The notes below the pieces were generated by a model. That model was given only the letters and a program-made list of their open reading frames with translations, made no database searches and had not been told where the DNA came from. From an uncultured Pseudomonadota bacterium (GTDB lineage: Bacteria > Pseudomonadota > Gammaproteobacteria > Burkholderiales > SG8-39), in contig CAITSH010000324.1 in NCBI GenBank assembly GCA_903895005.1, positions 1-7,753 of the forward strand: a stretch of 7,753 nucleotides of DNA. The letters run 5' to 3'. The translations under genes and the position numbers were made by a program. This document shows positions 1 through 5,875 of the stretch, piece after piece. Numbering within the stretch: position 1 is the first letter of the stretch; every line of letters begins with the position of its first letter.

Positions 1-137
1 ACCCGGCACAGCTGCCCAGCATCAAGCAGCAAATCCTGCGCAGCAGCATTCCCGAGATCGAGCTGGCGGCGGCAAAAATCCTCAGGGCCGACGACCCGGC
101 CAAAGCGCGCGCGCTGCTCGCCAGACTAAACGCCTAA
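1..137 (+). CDS. ptsI: C-terminal end of a probable PTS enzyme I (PEP-protein phosphotransferase), partial
   Basis: Reading from base 3, the window opens inside a gene that ends at TAA 135-137. The visible 44 residues begin PAQLPSIKQQILRSS and end in RADDPAKARALLARLNA. This resembles the end of the PEP-utilising TIM-barrel domain of enzyme I of the phosphotransferase system, where the motif MHPxxLxxVKQxIL comes just before the C-terminal helices. Enzyme I is a cytosolic protein that moves phosphate from PEP to HPr. In betaproteobacteria it often belongs to a regulatory or partial PTS. The call rests on this short tail only. A PtsP-type paralogue with the same C-terminal domain cannot be excluded. 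Confidence 0.6.
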   Translation, partial: PAQLPSIKQQILRSSIPEIELAAAKILRADDPAKARALLARLNA

Positions 138-147
138 GTTTCGGATG

Positions 148-181
148 CTGGCTTCACCCCTCGATGGGCTGCCAGGGTTTT
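148..181 (+). terminator. Weak candidate terminator after the ptsI-like gene
   Basis: CTGGC at 148-152 pairs with GCCAG at 171-175, with an inner CCC/GGG pairing across an internal loop, and GGTTTT follows. The stem is imperfect and the T run is only four bases, so termination is possible but not convincing. Confidence 0.25.
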
Positions 182-191
182 AAAAAATACA

Positions 192-199
192 AAGGAGAT
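192..199 (+). promoter_or_regulatory. Ribosome binding site that fixes the start of the Bug protein
   Basis: AAGGAGAT is a near-perfect Shine-Dalgarno sequence. Its GGAG core lies 5 nt before the ATG at 203. The in-frame ATG at 164 has no such site, so 203 is the preferred start. Confidence 0.85.
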
Positions 200-202
200 C
201 AC

Positions 203-1174
203 ATGCTGTTCCCCCGTATGAAGCTTGGCGCAATTGTTTCCGGCGTTGCCGGCCTGTTTTTTTCAAGCCTCGTCATGGCGCAGGCCTACCCGGCCAAACC
301 GGTCAAATTGGTGGTGCCCTTCCCCGCGGGCAGCGCCACCGACCAGGTGGCGCGCGTCACCGGCCAAATTCTTTCCGAAGCGCTCGGTCAGGCTTTTGTC
401 ATCGAGAACAAGCCCGGCGCGCAGGGTGCGATCGGTGCCGAAGCGGTCGCGCATAGCGCACCGGATGGCTACACGCTCCTCGTCACCACCAATACGACAC
501 AGGCGGCAAATGTCAGCCTGTTCAAAAAGCTGCCCTACGACCCGGTGAAGGATTTTGCTCCGGTAGCACGATTAGGAACGACGTCGTTCATGCTCATGGT
601 CAAACCCGAGTTCCCGGCCAAAACACTCAAGGAATTTATCGCGCAGGCCAAATCACGCAACGGAAAAATCAGCGGCGGTTACGGCTCGGCCGGTTCGCAG
701 GTTTCGCTGGCCATGCTCAAGACCATGGGCGGGTTTGAGGTGACCGACGTGCCGTACAAAGGCATCCCGCAGGCGCTCACCGATGTGATCGGCGGGACGC
801 TTGATTTCACCTTTGTCGACCTTGGCAATGCGATGGCACAGGCCAAGGGCGGCAAACTGCGCGGACTCGGCGTGACCTCGGAAAAGCGCAGCGGCCTCGC
901 ACCGGACATGCCGGCGATCGCCGAAACCCTGAACGGCTACGAGCTGATAGCTTGGTTCGGACTGATGGCCCCGGCAGGCACGCCCAGGGACATCGTGAAC
1001 AAGCTGCACGAGGCCGCGGCCAAGGGCCTGGGCCGTGCAGACATGCGCGAGCGCTTTGCCGCCATAGGTACCGACGTAGCCACCCAAACCCCGGAACAGC
1101 TGGCCCGATTCATCGACAGCGAGATTGCAAAATGGAAACGCCTCACAAAAGAGGCGGGCATCCAGCCCGAGTAG
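203..1174 (+). CDS. Bug-family (TctC-like) tripartite tricarboxylate transporter substrate-binding protein
   Basis: This is a periplasmic binding protein of the Bug/TctC family (323 aa, the usual family length). The start at 203 follows a strong ribosome binding site and gives a standard signal peptide: basic MLFPRMK, a hydrophobic core, and a likely cleavage near VMAQA at residues 24-28. The mature protein opens with YPAKPVKLVVPFPAG, the Bug signature (VPFxAGxxxDxxAR at about 38-51). It continues with ENKPGAQGAIGAE (69-80), PDGYTLL, LPYDPVKDFAPV, VPYKG and, near the C-terminus, a PAGTP segment. Bug proteins bind small carboxylates, amides or related solutes for TTT transporters, or act as sensors. 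No tctA or tctB membrane subunit lies within the window, so this is an orphan receptor here, as is common in Burkholderiales. The ligand cannot be read from sequence. The gene ends 16 bp before the -10 of the metX leader. Confidence 0.93.
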   Translation: MLFPRMKLGAIVSGVAGLFFSSLVMAQAYPAKPVKLVVPFPAGSATDQVARVTGQILSEALGQAFVIENKPGAQGAIGAEAVAHSAPDGYTLLVTTNTTQAANVSLFKKLPYDPVKDFAPVARLGTTSFMLMVKPEFPAKTLKEFIAQAKSRNGKISGGYGSAGSQVSLAMLKTMGGFEVTDVPYKGIPQALTDVIGGTLDFTFVDLGNAMAQAKGGKLRGLGVTSEKRSGLAPDMPAIAETLNGYELIAWFGLMAPAGTPRDIVNKLHEAAAKGLGRADMRERFAAIGTDVATQTPEQLARFIDSEIAKWKRLTKEAGIQPE

Positions 1175-1190
1175 GCGGTCCGCTTTGGTG

Positions 1191-1196
1191 TAATAT
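1191..1196 (+). promoter_or_regulatory. Probable -10 element of the metX-metW promoter
   Basis: TAATAT, preceded by TG, lies just after the Bug gene stop. Transcription would start about 7 nt downstream, around 1202-1204. That is exactly where the 5' strand of riboswitch helix P1 begins, and this agreement is the main support. No good -35 is seen around 1168-1174, so the promoter may depend on extended -10 contacts or an activator. Confidence 0.5.
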
Positions 1197-1203
1197 CGTT
1201 GCT

Positions 1204-1284
1204 GCGCCGATTTGATCTCATCAGCTTGCGGGCGCTGGAAGGCCTTCCTACATGGAAGGGACTCCTAAATCGGCTAAAGCGGGG
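1204..1284 (+). ncRNA. SAM-II (SAM-alpha) riboswitch aptamer in the metX leader
   Basis: This segment has the order of elements of the SAM-II H-type pseudoknot. P1 is GCGCC 1204-1208 with GGCGC 1231-1235. L1 begins GATTTGA (1209-1215). A CAGCTTGCG segment (1222-1230) precedes the P1 3' strand. The conserved 3' strand TAAATCGGCTAAAGC lies at 1266-1280. Its TAAATC is complementary to GATTT(G) of L1, and AAGC 1277-1280 can pair with GCTT 1224-1227 in the loop. SAM-II RNAs bind S-adenosylmethionine and repress methionine genes, and the next gene is metX. An extra hairpin (CCTTCC 1243-1248 with GGAAGG 1254-1259) is inserted between the P1 3' strand and the conserved 3' strand. The exact P2 pairing was not modelled, and the class call rests on motif resemblance plus context. 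Confidence 0.8.
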
Positions 1285-1306
1285 AGTGTCCATAACCCGT
1301 TGGCCG
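1271..1306 (+). promoter_or_regulatory. Antiterminator hairpin competing with both aptamer and terminator
   Basis: CGGCTAA 1271-1277 and CGGG 1280-1283 can pair with CCCGTTGGCCG 1296-1306. This gives 11 pairs (one of them G-U), a 2-nt bulge (1278-1279) and a 12-nt loop. The upstream strand is the conserved 3' strand of the SAM-II aptamer and the downstream strand is the 5' arm of the terminator. The hairpin is therefore mutually exclusive with both the SAM-bound fold and the terminator. The pairing is read directly from the sequence; its regulatory role is inferred. Confidence 0.6.
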
Positions 1307-1329
1307 ATCGCAGGCGCAACGGGTTTTTT
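1294..1329 (+). terminator. Intrinsic terminator (attenuator) between the riboswitch and metX
   Basis: AACCCGTTG 1294-1302 pairs perfectly with CAACGGGTT 1317-1325. The stem can be extended inward by GCC 1303-1305 with GGC 1313-1315 around one bulged base. The run of six T at 1324-1329 completes a classic Rho-independent terminator. It lies upstream of metX, downstream of its promoter and aptamer, so it most likely acts as a conditional attenuator rather than an end-of-operon terminator for the Bug gene. Confidence 0.8.
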
Positions 1330-1366
1330 ATGGGCCGGATTGTGATTGTGAATAGCGCTTCAAGCC

Positions 1367-2518
1367 ATGCCGACACCTAGTTTGAACTCCGTCGGGGCGG
1401 TCACCCCGCAAACCATGCATTTTGATGAGCCGCTGGATTTTCGCAGCGGCGCGCGCCTGGACGCCTACGACCTCGTCTACGAAACTTACGGCACCCTGAA
1501 TGCCGAGCGCTCCAACGCCGTGCTCGTGTGCCACGCACTCAACGCCTCTCACCACGTCGCCGGCTGGTATGCGGCCGAGCCCGAGAACATCGGCTGGTGG
1601 GACAACATGATCGGCCCCGGCAAGCCGCTTGATACCAACCGCTTTTTTGTCATCGGCGTAAACAACCTGGGCGGCTGTTTCGGCAGTACCGGCCCCAAGA
1701 GCATCAATCCCAAAAGCGGGATGCCGTTCGGTTCGGACTTCCCGGTGGTGACCGTGGAGGACTGGGTCGAGGCGCAGGCGCGCCTGGCTGACCGGCTCGG
1801 CATCGAGCGCTTTGCCGCCGTGATGGGCGGTTCGCTTGGCGCGATGCAAGCACTGCAGTGGCCGCTCTCGTATCCTGATCGCGTCGGCCATGCGCTGGTG
1901 GTCGCGTGTGCGCCGAGGTTGTCCGCGCAAAACATCGCCTTCAACGAGGTGGCGCGCCAGGCCATCGTTACCGACCCGGATTTCCATGGTGGCCACTACT
2001 ACCGGCACAACACGCTGCCGCGCCGCGGCCTGCGCCTGGCGCGCATGATCGGGCACATCACCTACCTCTCCGACGACGTAATGGCGGAAAGATTCGGACG
2101 CGAGTTGCGCGACGGGCACATCAAGTTCGGCTATGACGTGGATTTCCAGATTGAGTCCTACCTGCGCTACCAGGGCGACAAGTTCTCGGAATATTTCGAC
2201 GCCAATACGTACCTGCTTATCACGCGCGCGCTCGATTACTTCGATCCGGCGGCCGGTCATGGCGACAGCCTTGCAAAAGCACTGGCCCGCGCGAAAGCCT
2301 CGTTCCTGGTGGTGTCGTTCACCACGGACTGGCGCTTTTCGCCGGCGCGCTCCCGCGAAATCGTGCGCGCCCTGCTCGACAACGGCGCCGATGTCTCCTA
2401 TGCAGAAATCGACGCGCCGCACGGCCATGACGAGTTCCTGCTCGAGGATGCGCGCTACCACGCGCTGGTGCGCGCATATTACGAGCGCATCGCCAACACC
2501 ATCGGGATGGCGTCATGA
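1367..2518 (+). CDS. metX: Homoserine O-acyltransferase MetX (probably the O-succinyl type found in betaproteobacteria)
   Basis: This cytosolic alpha/beta-hydrolase-fold enzyme (383 aa) activates homoserine by O-acylation, the first committed step of methionine synthesis. The catalytic triad is visible: nucleophile Ser156 in GGSLGAMQ, Asp321 in FTTDWRF, and His354 in APHGHDEFL. Other family segments are [12 protein letters not shown] (52-63), [15 protein letters not shown] (76-90) and [13 protein letters not shown] (98-110), and residues 185-200 ([16 protein letters not shown]). Similar betaproteobacterial proteins are often annotated as homoserine O-succinyltransferase (MetXS); acetyl versus succinyl specificity cannot be settled by eye. 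The start at 1367 is the first ATG after an in-frame stop at 1349, but it lacks a clear Shine-Dalgarno sequence. The gene is preceded by a SAM-II-type riboswitch and attenuator, and metW begins inside its stop codon. Confidence 0.96.
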   Translation: MPTPSLNSVGAVTPQTMHFDEPLDFRSGARLDAYDLVYETYGTLNAERSNAVLVCHALNASHHVAGWYAAEPENIGWWDNMIGPGKPLDTNRFFVIGVNNLGGCFGSTGPKSINPKSGMPFGSDFPVVTVEDWVEAQARLADRLGIERFAAVMGGSLGAMQALQWPLSYPDRVGHALVVACAPRLSAQNIAFNEVARQAIVTDPDFHGGHYYRHNTLPRRGLRLARMIGHITYLSDDVMAERFGRELRDGHIKFGYDVDFQIESYLRYQGDKFSEYFDANTYLLITRALDYFDPAAGHGDSLAKALARAKASFLVVSFTTDWRFSPARSREIVRALLDNGADVSYAEIDAPHGHDEFLLEDARYHALVRAYYERIANTIGMAS

Positions 2519-3117
2519 GCGCGATACTGACCCCGATGCGTGCGGACTTTGCCCTGATTGAAAGCTGGATCGCCCCGGGGTCCAGGGTACTGGACCTGGG
2601 CTGCGGGGACGGCAGCCTGCTCGCACGCCTGAAACGGGAGCGCGCGGTAAGAGGTTATGGGGTGGATATCGCCGACACCAACGTGCTAGCCTCTTTGCGC
2701 AACGGCATCAACGTCATCCAAAGCGACCTTGAGGCCGGGCTCAACACGTTCAATGACAAAGCGTTTGACACGGTCATTTTGTCGCACACCTTGCAGGCGA
2801 TGCGCAACACCAAACCAATCATGGAAGAAATGGCGCGCGTCGGACTCGAGGCTGTCGTCAGCTTTCCCAACTTCGGATACGAAAAAAACCGCGTCCAGGT
2901 CGCCGCGGGGCGCATGCCTGTGTCTGAGGAAATGCCCTACCAATGGCATGACACACCCAACGTGCACCTTTGCACCATGGCAGACTTCGATCAGCTGTGC
3001 GCAGACATGCAAATGGAGGTGATCGACCGGCGCGCGTTCACCGACAATCACGAACTCACCTCGGGCGATCCCAACCTGCTCGGCGCTCTCGCCGTTTACC
3101 GCTTCAGGAAGCGCTGA
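2515..3117 (+). CDS. metW: Methionine biosynthesis protein MetW (SAM-dependent methyltransferase fold)
   Basis: A 200-aa protein with a class I methyltransferase Rossmann fold. Motif I is [13 protein letters not shown] (24-36), followed by [10 protein letters not shown], a QSDLEAGL segment, and [16 protein letters not shown], then residues [14 protein letters not shown] that are characteristic of MetW. The ATG overlaps the metX stop (ATGA), implying translational coupling and matched amounts of the two proteins. MetW is encoded beside metX in many proteobacteria and is thought to support or modulate MetX activity; a methyl acceptor is not established. Control is expected through the shared SAM riboswitch leader. 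The 3' end overlaps the convergent ampG-like gene by 14 bp. Confidence 0.95.
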   Translation: MSAILTPMRADFALIESWIAPGSRVLDLGCGDGSLLARLKRERAVRGYGVDIADTNVLASLRNGINVIQSDLEAGLNTFNDKAFDTVILSHTLQAMRNTKPIMEEMARVGLEAVVSFPNFGYEKNRVQVAAGRMPVSEEMPYQWHDTPNVHLCTMADFDQLCADMQMEVIDRRAFTDNHELTSGDPNLLGALAVYRFRKR

Positions 3118-4453
3118 GGTTTTTCGTATCGAGCGCCTGCACCGGCGCACGCTGCCACCACAGCAGCGCAACACCCGGCAGCGCGATCAGAAAGGTCGAA
3201 AAAAAGAACGGCGCCCAACCGAAGGCGGCCACCATCTGGCCCGAGACAGGTCCGACATAGACCCGTCCGATAGCGGCAAGGGCCGAGAGCAGCGCGAACT
3301 GCGTGGCGGAGTAACGCACGTTGCACAGTGCCATCAGCAAGGCGACAAACGCGGTGGTGCCCATGCCGCCGCATAGGTTCTCCACCACCACCGCAAGCGC
3401 CATCAGGGCGTAACTCTTTGGCAGCAGCGCGAGCGCGAGGAATACCAGGTTGGACACCGCCTGCAAGATGCCGAACACCAGCAGCGATCGGAACAAGCCC
3501 AATTTGGACATCAAGGCACCGCCCGCAAGCGCCCCGACAATGGTGGCGACAAGACCCAGCACCTTGTTGATCGCCCCCACTTCAGCTGCGGAAAACCCCA
3601 CACCGCGAATCAGGAAGGCGGTGGTCAGGCTGCCGGCAAAGGCGTCGCCGAGCTTGTACAGCACGATGAGGGCAAGCATCACCCAGGCGCCTTCACGGGT
3701 GAAAAAATCCTTTAGCGGGCCGATGACCGCCTCATCGAGCGTCTTGGGCGCCGCAGCGATCACCTCCGGTTCCGGGCTGGCCAGCAGCACGGCAGTGCCG
3801 ATCAGCATCAGGGAGGCCATCAGCCAGTAGGTCGCATGCCAACCCAGGAAGGTATCGGCGAGAAACAAGGCGAGTCCGCCTGACACAAGCATCCCGAGCC
3901 GGTAACCGAGTACGGAGACCGCCGCGCCGGCGCCGCGCTCCTGGGCGCGCAACACATCGGAACGGTAGGCGTCAAAGGCGATGTCCTGGGAGGCCGAGGC
4001 AAACGCCGTCATGACCGCCAACAACGCCAGGGCAAGTGGCGCGCTCGCCGGGGAGAGGGCGCCCATTGCCGCGATGCAGGCCATAAGGACGACCTGGGTG
4101 ACGGCGATCCAGCCGCGACGGCGGCCAAGCAGCGGCGGCACAAAGCGGTCCATCAAGGGCGCCCAGAGAAATTTGAGCGTATAAGGCAGGCCGACGAGCG
4201 AGAACAGGCCAATGGTCTCTATGGACACGTTCTCCACGGTCAACCAAGCCTGCAGGGTTCCTGAGGTGAGCGCCAGCGGCAGGCCGGATGCGAAGCCGAG
4301 CGCGAGCATGACCGCCACGCGACGATTGCGAAATATGGCGAAATATGGCGATGCGCTTGCCGACACGGCCGAAGTGTACCGCGCGGCCGCCCCCGGCGGT
4401 TGAAAACGCCGCTGCCCGCCCCCATCTCCAGCGAGCGGCAATGCTTTTGTCAT
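3104..4453 (-). CDS. ampG: AmpG-like muropeptide permease (major facilitator superfamily)
   Basis: An inner-membrane MFS transporter of about 449 aa. The AmpG hallmark IFRNRRVAVMLALGFASGLPLALTSGTLQAW opens the first membrane segment (given here as two parts: IFRNRRVAVMLALGF, then ASGLPLALTSGTLQAW). It is followed by IGLFSLVGLPYTLKFLWAPLMDRF and FASASQDIAFDAYRSDVL, both strongly conserved in AmpG. At least ten further hydrophobic segments follow. AmpG imports GlcNAc-anhydroMurNAc peptides for cell-wall recycling and so affects beta-lactamase induction in species with AmpC. The start is uncertain. ATG 4453 is used here; a TTG at 4468 lies further upstream and a GTG start about 28 codons further in would remove a low-complexity Gly/Ala/Arg-rich head. 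None has a good ribosome binding site. A perfect 10-bp tandem repeat lies at the N-terminus (4331-4350). Confidence 0.88.
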   Translation of the reverse strand: MTKALPLAGDGGGQRRFQPPGAAARYTSAVSASASPYFAIFRNRRVAVMLALGFASGLPLALTSGTLQAWLTVENVSIETIGLFSLVGLPYTLKFLWAPLMDRFVPPLLGRRRGWIAVTQVVLMACIAAMGALSPASAPLALALLAVMTAFASASQDIAFDAYRSDVLRAQERGAGAAVSVLGYRLGMLVSGGLALFLADTFLGWHATYWLMASLMLIGTAVLLASPEPEVIAAAPKTLDEAVIGPLKDFFTREGAWVMLALIVLYKLGDAFAGSLTTAFLIRGVGFSAAEVGAINKVLGLVATIVGALAGGALMSKLGLFRSLLVFGILQAVSNLVFLALALLPKSYALMALAVVVENLCGGMGTTAFVALLMALCNVRYSATQFALLSALAAIGRVYVGPVSGQMVAAFGWAPFFFSTFLIALPGVALLWWQRAPVQALDTKNLSAS

Positions 4454-4560
4454 CAAATCGCACTGCAACGCCGACTACGATAAGATGGATGCCAGCTGTT
4501 CATACCTGCCTGTTTACATTCCTACCTGTGCCATTTTGGCAAACTTTTTGAGGTGTTTTC
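4454..4560. promoter_or_regulatory. Divergent intergenic region between ampG and the yqjD-like cluster
   Basis: This gap must hold the promoters of both flanking transcripts. A weak -10 for ampG on the minus strand may be TATCGT (plus-strand 4477-4482). TACCTG occurs twice (4503-4508 and 4523-4528), 20 bp apart, which is two helical turns. TGCCA/TGGCA (4529-4541) forms a small inverted repeat just before the ribosome binding site. No consensus -35/-10 pair is visible for the rightward genes. Confidence 0.35.
4550..4555 (+). promoter_or_regulatory. Ribosome binding site of the DUF883 gene
   Basis: GAGGTG lies 5 nt before the ATG at 4561 and supports that start. Confidence 0.7.
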
Positions 4561-4872
4561 ATGAGCTCTACGACCGACGTTACCAAAGACAAACTCGTCT
4601 CTGATCTCAAGGTGGTCATTTCAGACGCCGAGGAACTGCTGCTCGCCACCGCCGCCCAGGCAGGCGAAAAAGCCGCGGCCGCGCGTGTCCGTATCACCGA
4701 AAGCCTCAAGGTCGCCAAGGAAAAGCTGGCGATCGCCGAGGGCATCGCCCTCGACAAGGCAAAGGCCGCCGCACGCGCGACCGACGACTATGTCCACGAG
4801 AACCCCTGGACCGCGGTCGGCATCGGTGCCGCGGTGGGCCTGGTCATCGGCATGCTGATCAGCCGGCGCTGA
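4561..4872 (+). CDS. DUF883 / YqjD-ElaB family membrane-anchored protein
   Basis: A 103-aa protein made of a long, Ala/Lys/Glu-rich amphipathic helix (about 8-75), then the family signature DDYVHENPW (75-83), then one C-terminal membrane helix (about 84-101) with small-residue packing (GIGAAVGLVIGM) ending in SRR. This is the architecture of E. coli YqjD, ElaB and YgaM: tail-anchored inner-membrane proteins reported to associate with ribosomes in stationary phase. It is the first gene of a tight rightward cluster, with the next start 4 bp after its stop. That order parallels E. coli yqjD-yqjE-yqjK. Role in this organism is inferred from family only. Confidence 0.88.
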   Translation: MSSTTDVTKDKLVSDLKVVISDAEELLLATAAQAGEKAAAARVRITESLKVAKEKLAIAEGIALDKAKAAARATDDYVHENPWTAVGIGAAVGLVIGMLISRR

Positions 4873-4876
4873 CACT

Positions 4877-5272
4877 GTGAGCAACACGGAAGGCGCCGCG
4901 ACCGGCGGCGGCCTTCTGGGTTCCGCCCGCGCGCTGGGGCGTACCCTAATCGCGCTGTCCCGAACCCGCCTCGAACTCGTTCTTAACGAACTCGAGGAGG
5001 AGAGACTGCGCATAGCCAAACAGATCATGTTGATTGTGGCCGCAGGATTTTGCCTCGTCGTCGGGGCACTGCTCAGCGTCACCTTCATCGTCGTGCTGTT
5101 CTGGGAAACACACCGCCTGCTCTCCCTGGGCTTGCTCGCGTTGGGATTCTTCGGCTCGGGTATCGGCCTGATGGCCTTGTTCAACGCACGCGCGAAATCC
5201 AAACCCAAGCTCTTCTCTGCATCGCTTGGCGAGCTGGCAAAGGACATGGACCGGTTGTCGGAACGGTCATGA
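4877..5272 (+). CDS. YqjE-like / phage holin family (Holin-X-like) two-helix membrane protein
   Basis: A 131-aa protein from a GTG start 4 bp after the DUF883 stop. An N-terminal amphipathic stretch (RTLIALSRTRLELVLNELEEERLRI, written as RTLIALSRTRLEL plus VLNELEEERLRI) precedes two membrane helices (about 50-75 and 82-104) joined by a short loop WETHR. The C-terminal tail, after NARAKSKPKLF, is polar. This matches the YqjE / putative holin-X family that accompanies DUF883 proteins across proteobacteria. The holin name is historical, and nothing nearby suggests prophage. The stop overlaps the next ATG (ATGA). An ATG-initiated start would have to lie much further in and lose the conserved N-terminal helix, so GTG 4877 is preferred. 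Confidence 0.82.
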   Translation: MSNTEGAATGGGLLGSARALGRTLIALSRTRLELVLNELEEERLRIAKQIMLIVAAGFCLVVGALLSVTFIVVLFWETHRLLSLGLLALGFFGSGIGLMALFNARAKSKPKLFSASLGELAKDMDRLSERS

Positions 5273-5550
5273 ACGAACATTTGATCCAAATTCGAGAACA
5301 ACGCGCCCGCCTCATTGAGCGCGCCGCACGCCAGCGCGACGACCTGGCGCTCCATGTTGGCTCGCTATCGGGGCCGATTGGCGTTGTCGACCGCGGCCTG
5401 AAAGCGATCCGTTATGTCAAAGACCACCCGGTCATCGCCGCCGCTGCGGCCATGGCGGTCATCGTGCTGCAGCCGCGTCGCTCGGCCGGGTGGGTGCGCA
5501 AAGGCCTCTTAACCTGGCAGACATGGCGCTGGCTGTCCGCGCGCTACTGA
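5269..5550 (+). CDS. YqjK-like protein
   Basis: A 93-aa basic protein. Its N-terminal helix carries repeated Gln-Arg pairs (IREQRARLIERAARQRDDLA, residues 8-27), followed by a central DRGLKAIRYVKDHP (41-54), a short hydrophobic stretch (about 55-68, AAAAAMAVIVL) and an Arg/Trp-rich tail ending LTWQTWRWLSARY. This pattern is typical of YqjK-like proteins, found third in yqjD-yqjE-yqjK clusters. Its start overlaps the stop of the holin-like gene by ATGA, so the two are probably translationally coupled. No biochemical function is established for the family. The ORF in this frame extends upstream, but only the portion from 5269 looks like the family. Confidence 0.78.
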   Translation: MNEHLIQIREQRARLIERAARQRDDLALHVGSLSGPIGVVDRGLKAIRYVKDHPVIAAAAAMAVIVLQPRRSAGWVRKGLLTWQTWRWLSARY

Positions 5551-5553
5551 ACG

Positions 5554-5856
5554 ATGGCCATGCTGCGAAAATTCTATCTAGTCGCCGAACGGGAACGAAA
5601 GTACCTGGTCACCGAGCTTTCACAGGTGAAGGGCTTGATGCCGCTGCTCATGAAGCCGCGCAACAAGCAAAAGTGGTCCACTGAAGACCGCCAGGAGCTC
5701 GCCATACACATGCGACGCCTGCAGCGCATGAGTCCGTACATTGCTGTGATCGTCCTGCCCGGTGGCTTTGCCATGCTGCCGGCGCTTGCCTGGTGGCTGG
5801 ACCGCCGTCGCGGACAGCGCCCCGGCGAAGCACGCAACCCGCCACCCGGTCATTAG
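5554..5856 (+). CDS. Small LETM1-like membrane protein (tentative)
   Basis: A 100-aa protein starting 3 bp after the YqjK-like stop, so very likely in the same transcript. A second ATG at 5560 is an alternative start. Residues 42-88 read WSTEDRQELAIHMRRLQRMS then PYIAVIVLPGGFAMLPALAWWLDRRR. That is an acidic/basic helix leading to a single hydrophobic helix with a central Pro-Gly and a LPxLxW exit. The layout recalls the core of LETM1 proteins (helix with RR-DL-RL, then VPF-x-x-F-x-IP-x-x-E-x-LLP), which are mitochondrial inner-membrane ion-exchange or assembly factors. Small bacterial relatives of unknown role exist. The family call is by pattern resemblance only; the usual acidic residue after the Pro is replaced by Gly. 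The gene has no clear terminator before the convergent xth. Confidence 0.6.
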   Translation: MAMLRKFYLVAERERKYLVTELSQVKGLMPLLMKPRNKQKWSTEDRQELAIHMRRLQRMSPYIAVIVLPGGFAMLPALAWWLDRRRGQRPGEARNPPPGH

Positions 5857-5875
5857 TCCTCAGCCGGCAGGCCGA

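Noticed and set aside
164..202. Upstream in-frame ATG at 164 as start of the Bug protein
   Set aside because: It would put a polar 13-residue extension before the signal peptide and lacks a ribosome binding site, whereas ATG 203 has an excellent one.
1328..2461. Long open frame (377 codons) on the minus strand opposite metX
   Set aside because: It is antisense to a fully convincing metX, its His/Arg/Val-rich translation matches no family I know, and long antisense frames are expected in GC-rich coding DNA.
4877..5272. Prophage lysis gene, suggested by the holin-like family name
   Set aside because: No endolysin, spanin or other phage gene is nearby, and the family normally occurs with DUF883 genes on chromosomes.
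4621..5355. Minus-strand open frame (244 codons) opposite the DUF883 and holin-like genes
   Set aside because: The plus-strand genes have family motifs, a ribosome binding site and tight spacing; the antisense product is Ser/Arg/Ala-rich without a fold signature.
5857..5875. Bidirectional terminator between the convergent cluster end and xth
   Set aside because: The 19-bp gap holds no stem followed by a T run in either direction.
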